Source: CAYLNK01 sp964384675
GTDB lineage: Bacteria > Acidobacteriota > Thermoanaerobaculia > UBA5066
Direction: 5' to 3'
Assembly (NCBI GenBank): GCA_964384675.1
Contig: CAYLNK010000197.1
Span: forward strand, 1-12,373
DNA length: 12,373 nt
Shown one piece after another: positions 1 through 8,200 of this stretch. The translations under genes and the position numbers were made by a program. The notes beneath the pieces were generated by a model. It searched no databases, was not told the origin of the DNA, and saw only the letters and a list, made by a program, of their open reading frames with translations. The first letter of the stretch is position 1. Every line of letters starts with the position of its first letter.

Positions 1-2743
1 CGTGGGAGGTCCGGACCAGGTCCCTCAGGCGGCTATCCTCCGATGTCCGCGCCGCCGCGTCTCCCAGCAGCGAGAAGTCGAGCTTCACCCCGTCGATCGG
101 AAGCGCGGCGAGCGCGTCCAGCGGGGCGTGGCCCGTCCAGAGCCCGTCGACCACGATCCGGAGCCCCCGTTCCTTCAGCGCCCGGAGGATCGACGGGAGC
201 CGCTCGCCCAGGTCGGCCGGGACGCGCTCAGCGATCTGGACCGCAAGCCGACCGGCGTCGAGGCCGGTCCTCTCCAGCACGCGATCCACCAGGCGCAGCA
301 GCTGCGGGTGCTTGAGGAAGCCCCCGGGAAACGGGAGGGACAGCTCGAGAGCCGGCTGCTCGAGGTGCCAGAACCGGCCCTGGCGGGCCAGGTTCCAGAG
401 GGACCACGTCCCGATCGGGACGACGAGCTGGGTCTCCTCCGCGAGAGGGAGGATCTCCGTGAGCGGCACGATCGCGCCGCTCGGGTGCCGCCACCTCACC
501 TGCGCCTCGAGCCCCGCGATCCGCCCGCTCCGGCTGTCGATCTCCGGCTCGAAGAGGAAGGCGAACTCGTCGAGCGCGATGGCGTCGGCGAGGCTCCGGC
601 CCCCGGCCGGGCGAGGCAGCACCGGGACCCCGCCCGCCAGCTCGAAGCGCCCCGGTCCGCGTCCCTTGGCCCGGTACATGGCGCGGTCCGCGCTCTTCAC
701 GAGGCCGTCCGCGTCCACGCCGTCCCCGGGGAAGAGGCTGGCGCCCAGGCTGGCGAAGACCTCGAGGGTCCGGTCGCCGAGGTCCAGCGGCCGTGCCAGC
801 GCGCGCAGCATCTTCCTCGCCACGAACGCCGCGTCCTCGGGCTCGTCCACGCCGACCAGCAGCGTCGCGAACTCGTCCCCGCCGAACCGCGACACCGTGT
901 CCCCGGCGCGGGCGCAGGCCCGCAGCCGTTCGGCCACCTCGCGCAGCAGGGCGTCCCCCACGTGATGCCCGAACCGGTCGTTCACCGCCTTGAAGGAGTC
1001 GAGGTCGAGGAACAGCACCGCGAGGCCATGCCCGTGCCGGTGCGCCGAGCTGAGCGCGAGGCGAAGGCGATCGAGGAAGAGAGCGCGGTTGGGCAGCCCG
1101 GTCAGGACGTCGTGGTAGGCGAGGTGGGTGAGGCTCTCCTCCGCCGTCTTCCGATCGTTGATGTCGATGACCGTGCCCTCCACGAACCGCTCCCCGTCCC
1201 GGTCCAGGAGCGTCGCGTTCTCGAGCGCCCAGAACACGGTTCCGTCCGCACGCTTCAGCCGGATCTCGTGGTTGGTCAGCGCCCGCTCCCGCTCCAGCCG
1301 CTGGAAGAACACGTGCCGCTCGCGAGCGTCCGCGTAGAGGTCGACGAAGGACCGCTCCTCCAGCTCCTCCCGCGACGCGTAGCCGAGCAGGCGGACGAAG
1401 GCCTCGTTGCACGCCACGATGCGTCCCTCGACCGTCTTGCGGAAGACGCCGGCGAGGTTCCGCTCGAAGAGGAGCCGGTACTCCTCCTCCGAGGCCCGGA
1501 GCGTGCGCTGCCGGCGCTGCTGCTCCAGGAAGCGGGCGAGCGGCTCCGCCACCGCCTCCACCACGCCGAGCCCCTCCCGATCCACGGCGCGGCGCCGCCT
1601 CGCGAGGAGCTCGATCACCCCGACCGTGGTGCCGTCGTGCCGGAGCGGGACCCAGAGCGCCCCGTGCAGTCCGGCCCCCACCATCTCGGCCGCGCCCGGG
1701 AGATCCGGCTCGTCGGCGGCGTCGGTCAGCCAGATCGACTCCCTCTCGTCGAGGACCTGCCCGGGGAGGCCCTCCCCGCGACGCAGGACGCTCCCCTTCC
1801 GCTCGCTCGCGAAGCGGGCCAGCGCGGGGTCGTCGTGCCAGAGCGCGGCGCAGGCGAGCGCCCCGCCCTGGGGCCCGAGGGCCCAGATCGCCCCCAGGTC
1901 CCACTCCAGGCGGTCGCCCAGCAGCGAGAGCAGCAGCGGACCCGCCACGTCCAGGCTCGGGGATTCCGCGAGGATCGAGAGGGCCTCGTCCTGGGCGGCG
2001 TGACGGCGCTCCGACTCCTTCCGTTCGGTGACGTCCCTGAGGACGGCGACGAAGCGCCGCCTCCCGTCGCGCCGGTACTCGCCGAACGAGATCTCGAGCG
2101 GGACGAGGCGTCCGTCTCGATGCAGGCCCGGGAGCTCGATCTGGCCCCAGTCGCGCCGGCGCTCCCCCGTCGCCAGGTAGCGGCGGAAGCCCTCCCGATG
2201 GGCGTCGCGCAGCTCGGCCGGAACGAGCGCCGAGAGCTCCCGCCCGACCAGATCCTCCGGCCGGTGCCCCAGGATCGCGGTGAGGGCCGGGTTCGCGAGG
2301 AGCACGCGGCCGTCCTCGTCGATGGTCAGGATCCCGTCGCGAGCGCTCTGCGCGAGCACCCAGTGCATCTCGTCGCTCTCGGCGAGCTGCTGGGCGTGCA
2401 GACGGTCCTCCACCGAGAGGGCGGCCCCGACGCATCCGATCACCGCTCCGTCGCCATCCCGCCGCGGCTCGATCCGGGCATGGAAGGAGCGGTTGAGCCA
2501 CGTCTGCTCGAGGGTCACCGATTCGCCCTCCAGCGCCCGGACGTGCGCGGCGATCGGCGGGAAGCGGGGGTCGGCGATCCCGAAGTCGGCGAAGTAGTCG
2601 AGCACCGTCCGCCCCACGAGGCGTCCCGCCGAGGGGCCGAGATGGGCGAGCTCGCCTCCGGCGATCTCGAGGACCCTGAGGTCCCGATCCGTGGACCAGA
2701 CCAGCGCGGGAGCCGCCGACAGCAGAGCGTCCGTCTGCACCAC
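1..2743 (-). CDS. PAS-PAS-GAF-PAS-GGDEF-EAL protein, probable diguanylate cyclase (3' end outside window)
   Basis: Translating the minus strand from the GTG at 2743 (an adjacent GTG at 2740 is equally possible) gives 914 codons with no stop before the window edge. An in-frame TGA at 2747-2749 fixes the start to this spot. Domains by residue: PAS about 10-115, PAS 123-245 (ends in the usual DVTERK), GAF 262-408, PAS 418-536 (ends in DINDRK), GGDEF 538-702, EAL from about 716 and cut off. The GGDEF domain is canonical: LAYHDVLTGLPNR, a DLDSFKAVND metal/substrate segment, RFGGDEF at about 619-625, and an RxxD product-inhibition site (R612, D615) five residues before the signature. It should make c-di-GMP from two GTP, with feedback control. 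The EAL domain has the fold's landmarks (RWRHPSG, AEET, VKLD) but EAQ for EAL, Pro for the metal-binding Asn, IAE for ITE and DGLW for DDFG, so phosphodiesterase activity is unlikely. There are no membrane segments. It lies 47 bp after the upstream kinase gene, probably in one operon. Confidence 0.93.
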   Translation of the reverse strand, partial: MVQTDALLSAAPALVWSTDRDLRVLEIAGGELAHLGPSAGRLVGRTVLDYFADFGIADPRFPPIAAHVRALEGESVTLEQTWLNRSFHARIEPRRDGDGAVIGCVGAALSVEDRLHAQQLAESDEMHWVLAQSARDGILTIDEDGRVLLANPALTAILGHRPEDLVGRELSALVPAELRDAHREGFRRYLATGERRRDWGQIELPGLHRDGRLVPLEISFGEYRRDGRRRFVAVLRDVTERKESERRHAAQDEALSILAESPSLDVAGPLLLSLLGDRLEWDLGAIWALGPQGGALACAALWHDDPALARFASERKGSVLRRGEGLPGQVLDERESIWLTDAADEPDLPGAAEMVGAGLHGALWVPLRHDGTTVGVIELLARRRRAVDREGLGVVEAVAEPLARFLEQQRRQRTLRASEEEYRLLFERNLAGVFRKTVEGRIVACNEAFVRLLGYASREELEERSFVDLYADARERHVFFQRLERERALTNHEIRLKRADGTVFWALENATLLDRDGERFVEGTVIDINDRKTAEESLTHLAYHDVLTGLPNRALFLDRLRLALSSAHRHGHGLAVLFLDLDSFKAVNDRFGHHVGDALLREVAERLRACARAGDTVSRFGGDEFATLLVGVDEPEDAAFVARKMLRALARPLDLGDRTLEVFASLGASLFPGDGVDADGLVKSADRAMYRAKGRGPGRFELAGGVPVLPRPAGGRSLADAIALDEFAFLFEPEIDSRSGRIAGLEAQVRWRHPSGAIVPLTEILPLAEETQLVVPIGTWSLWNLARQGRFWHLEQPALELSLPFPGGFLKHPQLLRLVDRVLERTGLDAGRLAVQIAERVPADLGERLPSILRALKERGLRIVVDGLWTGHAPLDALAALPIDGVKLDFSLLGDAAARTSEDSRLRDLVRTSH

Positions 2744-2746
2744 ACG

Positions 2747-2754
2747 TCACCCCC
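2747..2754 (-). promoter_or_regulatory. Shine-Dalgarno-like GGGGGTGA before the GGDEF gene
   Basis: GGGGGTGA on the minus strand differs at one base from GGAGGTGA, the full complement of the 16S rRNA tail. Its core ends 6 bases before the GTG at 2743 and 9 before the GTG at 2740, so it supports either GTG but does not decide between them. Confidence 0.6.
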
Positions 2755-2764
2755 GCCACGGACG

Positions 2765-2780
2765 TGCAAGGGCCGCACCA
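2765..2780 (-). promoter_or_regulatory. Sigma-54-like -24/-12 element before the GGDEF gene
   Basis: On the minus strand TGGTGCGGCCCTTGCA has the spacing of the sigma-54 consensus TGGCACRNNNNTTGCW and differs at two positions in the -24 box. It lies in the 47-bp gap between the second kinase and the GGDEF gene. The predicted start is near 2754, leaving a leader of only about 11 nt. This would let the cyclase gene be transcribed on its own as well as by read-through. The short leader weakens the case. Confidence 0.35.
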
Positions 2781-2790
2781 GCCCCCGAGG

Positions 2791-5193
2791 TCAGGACCCG
2801 CGGCGTCCCGCCGGACGGAGGAGGGCCTCGAGCCCGGCCAGGTCGACGGGCTTGCTCACGTGTACGTCGAAGCCGGCCTCCATCGCCTCGCGCCGGGCGG
2901 CCAGCCCCCGGTAACCGGTGAGCGCGACGAGCTGGATCTCCTCCTTCGAGAGCCACTCGCGGATCCGCCGGGCCACCTCGTGGCCATCCACGTCCGGGAG
3001 GGAGATGTCGACGAAGGCGACGTCCGGTCGATCGCGCAGCGCCTTCTCGATCCCGTCGATACCGGTCCCGGCGACGTCCACCGTGTGGCCGTAGAGCTCC
3101 AGGAACCGTCTGAGGCCCTCGCGGAGGTCCCCGTCGTCCTCGACCACCAGGACGCGGCAGGTGGCCTCGCGCCCCGCTCCGGCGGGTCGGGCCCCCACGG
3201 TCAGCTCGCGTACGGCGGCCACTAGCGACGCCGGCTCGACCGGCTTGGCGAGGTGGCGATCGAAGCCCGCGGCCAGGGCGAGGACGCGCTCCTCCTCCCG
3301 CGCGTACGCCGTCACGGCGATCGCGGCGATGGCGGCATGAGGCGACGCGCGGACCTTCCGCACCAGCGAGATCCCGTCGGCGCCGGGCATCCCGATGTCG
3401 CTGATCAGCACGTCGAACCTGCCGGAGTCGAGCGCCTCCACCGCCGCGTCGGCGGAGGGCACCGCCTGCACCGACATCCCCGCCCTCACCAGGATCTCGC
3501 GCAGCACGTCTCGCGCGTCGGCCTCGTCGTCCACGACGAGCGCGGACAGCCCTTCGAGCCCCCTGCGGTCTCCCGCGCCCGGACCGTCCGCGTCGGCCGT
3601 CCTGCGGGGCGGGGGCGAGAGCGGCAGGAGAACCGTGAAGGTCGCTCCCTTCCCGAGCCCGGGGCTCTCGGCCGTCACGCTCCCGCCGTGCAGCTCCACG
3701 ATGTGGCGGACGAGGGCGAGGCCGATCCCGAGCCCCCCCTGCGACCGCGTCGTGCTCGTGTCCGCCTGACGGAACGGATCGAAGACGCTGCCGAGAAAGG
3801 TCGGGCTTATCCCGGCGCCGTCGTCGGTCACCCTCAGGCAGAGTCGCCCGCCCGCCGCCGTGAGCGTGAGCGCGACGTGCCCCCCGTTCCCCGTGAACTT
3901 CAGGGCGTTCGTGAGGAGGTTCCACACGACCTGCTGCAACCGGTCCGGATCGCCCGCCAGCGCCGTGTCGGGCGAGAGGGCCGGGTCGACCTGGAGCGCG
4001 AGCGCCACCCCCTTGGCGCTGGCGACCGGCAGCATCGCCTCGACGGTCGATTCGAGGAGCGCCACGGGACGCACCTCTCCGGAGTCCAGGACGAGCTTGC
4101 CGGCGGCGATCCTCGAGACGTCGAGCAGGTCGTCGATCATCCGGACCTGGGCGTTGACGTTCCGCTCGATCACGTCGAGCCCGTGCTCCAGCTGCTCGGC
4201 AGAAGCGGGAGACGACCGGAGCAGCCGGACCCATCCGAGGATGGCGGTCAGTGGCGTCCGGAGCTCGTGCGAGAGGGTCGAGAGGAACTGGTCCTTGATC
4301 CGGTGCGCCTCGCGCGCCTCCGCGAACAGGGCGTTCTCGAGCGCGATGGTGGTGACCTGGGCCAGCTGGGTCAGGAGCAGCTCGTCCTCGGCTCCGAAGG
4401 GCCGGGACGCATCGGAGGCGGCGTAGAGCCAGCCGAGGTGCCTCCCGTCCCGGCTCCTCAGCCCCGTGGTCAGGCGGGCGCGATCCGGAACCGCCGACCG
4501 GACCGCGCGGCCGGTGTCGGGAAGGTCGGCGGTGAACGCCGCGGCCTCCTCGACCACCCGGCGGCGCTCCCCCGCCGACGAGTCGGGCAGGGACGAAGCC
4601 GAGAGGATCCGCGGGCCGCCCGACCCGATGGCCGCCAGCGTGACGGCCTCGTCGGCCCCGACGATCTCGCGCGAGAACCGGGTGGCGACGTCGAGCATCT
4701 CCCCCACGGAGCGCGCACCGTGGATGGCCAGCGACGCGCGGGTGAGGTGCTGGAGCTGCTCGGCCCGGCGCTGGAGAGCTTCGGTCTGCTCCCGGATCTG
4801 GCGAGCCTGCTCGTACAGGTCCAGGAACACGGCGGCCTTCGACCTGAGCACGTCCCCGCTCACCGGGACCGTGATGAAGTCCACGGCCCCGAGCGCGTAG
4901 CCGGTCGTCGAGAGCTCCTCCTCCCCGAAGGCCGTGACGAAGATGATCGGTGTGTGCTCCGAGCTCTTGCGCTGGCGGATGAGCTGAGCAGTCTCGAAAC
5001 CGTCCATGTCCGGCATCCGCACGTCGAGGAGGATCAACGCGAACTCCCGGCCCAGGAGCAGCCGGAGCGCGTCCCGTCCGGAGCATGCCGTGACGAGCTC
5101 CTCCGCCAGCCCCTCGAGGACCGCCGTCAGGGCGACGAGCTTCTCGGGGCTGTCGTCGACCACGAGGATGCTGGCGCGCCTCCGGGGTCTCAC
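2791..5193 (-). CDS. Hybrid histidine kinase, REC-GAF-HisKA-HATPase-REC-REC
   Basis: An 800-residue soluble hybrid sensor kinase starting at GTG. Domains by residue: receiver 8-128 (acid pair D13/D14, phospho-acceptor D57, T87); a short coiled coil 128-150; GAF about 150-290; HisKA with phospho-accepting H309 in SHELRTP; HATPase about 415-525 with N box (N425-N429), DDGAGI at 457-462 and GGLGIGLAL at 486-494; receiver 549-665 (D555/D556, D599, T628, K650); receiver 679-795 (E685/D686/D687, D729, T759, K781). The first receiver has Val109 where the conserved Lys of the K-P motif normally sits, so its phosphorylation or switching may be altered. The other two receivers are complete. With a receiver at the front and two at the end, the kinase can take phosphate from, or pass it to, partner proteins. 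The likely partner is the HAMP-array kinase whose gene ends 6 bp upstream. There is no signal peptide, membrane segment, Hpt or DNA-binding domain. The domain assignment is secure; the stimulus is unknown. Confidence 0.96.
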   Translation of the reverse strand: MRPRRRASILVVDDSPEKLVALTAVLEGLAEELVTACSGRDALRLLLGREFALILLDVRMPDMDGFETAQLIRQRKSSEHTPIIFVTAFGEEELSTTGYALGAVDFITVPVSGDVLRSKAAVFLDLYEQARQIREQTEALQRRAEQLQHLTRASLAIHGARSVGEMLDVATRFSREIVGADEAVTLAAIGSGGPRILSASSLPDSSAGERRRVVEEAAAFTADLPDTGRAVRSAVPDRARLTTGLRSRDGRHLGWLYAASDASRPFGAEDELLLTQLAQVTTIALENALFAEAREAHRIKDQFLSTLSHELRTPLTAILGWVRLLRSSPASAEQLEHGLDVIERNVNAQVRMIDDLLDVSRIAAGKLVLDSGEVRPVALLESTVEAMLPVASAKGVALALQVDPALSPDTALAGDPDRLQQVVWNLLTNALKFTGNGGHVALTLTAAGGRLCLRVTDDGAGISPTFLGSVFDPFRQADTSTTRSQGGLGIGLALVRHIVELHGGSVTAESPGLGKGATFTVLLPLSPPPRRTADADGPGAGDRRGLEGLSALVVDDEADARDVLREILVRAGMSVQAVPSADAAVEALDSGRFDVLISDIGMPGADGISLVRKVRASPHAAIAAIAVTAYAREEERVLALAAGFDRHLAKPVEPASLVAAVRELTVGARPAGAGREATCRVLVVEDDGDLREGLRRFLELYGHTVDVAGTGIDGIEKALRDRPDVAFVDISLPDVDGHEVARRIREWLSKEEIQLVALTGYRGLAARREAMEAGFDVHVSKPVDLAGLEALLRPAGRRGS

Positions 5194-5197
5194 GGCG

Positions 5198-5201
5198 TCC
5201 T
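5198..5201 (-). promoter_or_regulatory. Short SD overlapping the upstream stop codon; translational coupling
   Basis: AGGA on the minus strand overlaps the TAG stop of the poly-HAMP kinase (5202-5200). It lies four bases before the GTG start of the second kinase at 5193. The 6-bp gap and weak, closely spaced SD suggest that the second kinase is made mainly by ribosomes that have just finished the first. Confidence 0.6.
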
Positions 5202-8200
5202 ATCGATGGAGCCAGGCGCGAAGGACGGAGAGCATGTGCTCGGGGTCCACCGGTTTGGAGAGGTAGTCCCACGCGCCGGCCTCGAGCGTCTTCTCGCGGT
5301 CCCCCTTCATGGCCTTCGCCGTCACCGCGACGATCGGGAGGTCCCTGAAGCGGGGGTTCTTCCGGATGGCCCGCATCGTGTCGAGGCCGTCCATGTCCGG
5401 CATCATCACGTCCATCAGCACCACGTCCACGTCCGGGACACGCTCCAGCGTCGAGATCGCCTCGCGGCCGGTCTCGGCGGAGACGATCACCATGCTCTGC
5501 CGCTCGAGGACGCTCGTGAGGGCGAAGATGTTGCGGATGTCGTCGTCGACGACGAGCGCCTTCTTCCCGGCGAGCACGGCCTCGCTCTCGTAGAGGGCCT
5601 CGATGCATTCCCGCGCCTCCGGCGCGAGGTCCGCCACCGGCTGGTGCAGGAGGTGTACCGCCTGGTCCAGAAGCCGCTCGAGGGACTGCACCCGCCGTGT
5701 GGGTCCCGCCTCGGTCAGCTTCGCCAGCGTGGTCACCACCTTTCGGCTCGGAGCTCCGGGCGTGAAGACGAGGACTGGCAGCTCCGCCTCGTCGCACGCC
5801 CGGACCACCTCGACCAGTGCGCCCGGCGAGGCCCCGTCGCCGGCGTCGCCGAGCGGGACGACGACACAGGCCACGTCTCCGGCGTCGAGCGCGGCGAGCG
5901 CCTCCCGTGCCGCGGCGGCGCCCACCACCTCTCCGCCGGAGCTTTTCAGGTAGGCGACGAGCTCCTCGCGGGACTTCCCGGGCCCGGCCACGACCAGCAC
6001 CCCGCGCGGCGGGCTCAGGACGAACGAGCGCAGCCGCCGGAAGGCCCGCTCGAGGATTCGCTTCTCCACGATCGGCTTCCCGATGACGGCCAGCGCGCCG
6101 AGGTCGAGCCCGCGCCGCCCCTCCTCCTCGGTGGTGATCACGGTGACGGGGATGTGCCGCGTGGCGGTGTCGCTCTTCAGCCGGTCCAGCACCCGCCAGC
6201 CGTCGATGTCCGGGAGCCGGATGTCGAGCGTGATCGCGTCGGGGCGGCGTTCCCGCGCGAGGACGAGGGCATCGGCGCCGCGCGAGGTGACGATCCCCTT
6301 CAGCCCGCACTCGCGGGCCTGGTCCAGGAGGACCCGCGCGAACGCCTCGTCGTTGTCGACGATCAGGAGCACGCGGTCACCTGGCTGAACCACGTCCCGG
6401 TCGTCTCCCAGGTACGGCGTGGAGAACGCCGCTCCGGACTTCGTCGCGACCGGCTCGAGCTGGACGGCGGCGACCTCGCTCTCCGGCGACGGCTCGGGCC
6501 TGGCGGCGGGATTGAGCACGTAGGACTGCGGGAGGTACAGAGTGAACGTGCTTCCCTTGCCGAGCTCGCTCACGAGGCGGATCTCGCCCCCGAGGAGCCC
6601 GGCGATCTCGCGGCTGATCGCCAGACCCAGCCCCGTCCCGCCGTACTTCCGGTTGGTGGAGCCGTCCGCCTGCTGGAAAGCCTCGAAGATGATCTGCTGC
6701 TTCTCCGCCGGGATCCCGATGCCGGTGTCGGAGACCGACATCGCGATCACCGACCGCGCGCGGCGGAGGGACTCCACCCCGGGGCTCCAGCCCGCCGCCG
6801 CCCGGGTGATCTCGAGCATCACGCCGCCGTGCTCGGTGAACTTGAAGGCGTTCGACAGCAGGTTCTTGATCACCTGCTGGACGCGCTTGACGTCGGTGGC
6901 GATCGCGCGCGGAAGGCCCGGCTCGAGCCGCACGTCGAAGCCGAGGCCCTTCGCCTCCGCCACGTGGCGGAAGGTGCGCTGCACGTACTCCTGGACGTCG
7001 CGGAAGCGCACCTCGCCCACGTCGATGACCACGGTGCCCGACTCGATCTTGGAGAGATCCAGGATGTCGTTGATCAGGTTGAGGAGGTCGTTCCCGGCCG
7101 AGTGGATCGTCTTGGCGAACTCGGTCTGCTTCGGGGTCAGGTTCCCGTCCTGGTTGCGCGAGAGCTGGTCGGAGAGGATGAGGAGGCTGTTCAGCGGGGT
7201 CCGCAGCTCGTGCGACATGTTCGCCAGGAACTCGGACTTGTACTTGGACGTGAGCGCCAGCTGCTTGGCCTTCTCCTCCAGCGCCTGCCGCGCCTGCTCC
7301 ACCTCGCGGTTCTTCCGCTCGACCTCGGCGTTCTGCTCGACCAGGAGGCCCGCCTTCTCCTCCAGCTCCTGGTTCGTCTTGCGCAGCACCTCCTGCTGGC
7401 TCTGCAGCTCCCGCGCCAGGGACTGGGACTGCGCGAGCAGGTCCTCCGTGCGCGTGTTGGCCTGGATGGTGTTGAGGACGATGCCGATCGACTCCATCAG
7501 CTCGTGGAGGAAGACCTGGTGCGTCGTGGAGAACCGCTCCAGCGAGGCGAGCTCCAGGACCGCCTTCACCTGGCCCTCGAAGACGACCGGCAGCACGATC
7601 ACGTTGACGGGTCGCGCCCCGCCGAGCGCCGACGAGATCCTCACGTAGTCGCCGGGCACGTTGCTGAGGAGGATCATCCGGTTCTCGACCGCGCACTGCC
7701 CGATGAGGCCCTCCCCGAGCCGGTAGACCTCCTTCTGGCCGGCCGTGGCGTAGCCGGCCAGGAGGCGCAGCTCCCTCGCCTCGCTGGCCAGCGTGTAAAA
7801 GACCCCCTGCTGGGCCGAGACCACCGGCGCCAGCTCGGAGAGGATGAGACGCCCCACCGCCAGGAGGTCCCGCTGCCCCTGGAGCATCCGGCTGAACTTG
7901 GCGAGGTTGGTCTTCAGCCAATCCTGCTCGCTGTTCTTCAGCGTCGTGTCCTTGAGGTTCCGGATCATCTCGTTGATGTTGTCCTTCAGGGCCGCGACCT
8001 CCCCCTGCGCCTCGACGGCGATCGAGCGGGTCAGGTCTCCCTTGGTCACCGCGGTCGCCACCTCGGCGATGGCGCGCACCTGGGTGGTGAGGTTGGCGGC
8101 GAGCTGGTTGACGTTGTCGGTCAGGTCCTTCCAGGTGCCGGCGGCTCCGGGCACGCTGGCCTGCCCGCCCAGCTTCCCCTCGACGCCGACCTCGCGCGCC

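Noticed and set aside
228..2759. A minus-strand open frame of 843 codons overlapping the GGDEF gene.
   Set aside because: It is one frame off the real gene. It reads as Arg/Gly/Pro-rich sequence without motifs, whereas the neighbouring frame gives PAS, GAF and GGDEF signatures. The real frame is easy to miss because it has no stop inside the window.
2..2914. A plus-strand open frame of 970 codons over the left end.
   Set aside because: It is antisense to the PAS-GAF-GGDEF-EAL gene and mirrors its GC-biased codons. It is Arg/Pro/Glu-rich with no recognisable motifs and extends past the start of the real gene.
2747..6310. A minus-strand open frame of 1187 codons spanning the junction of the two kinases.
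   Set aside because: It is out of frame with both kinases, low-complexity Arg/Gly/Pro-rich, and shows no domain. Likewise the minus-strand frame at 6377-10633 is a shifted shadow of the HAMP array.
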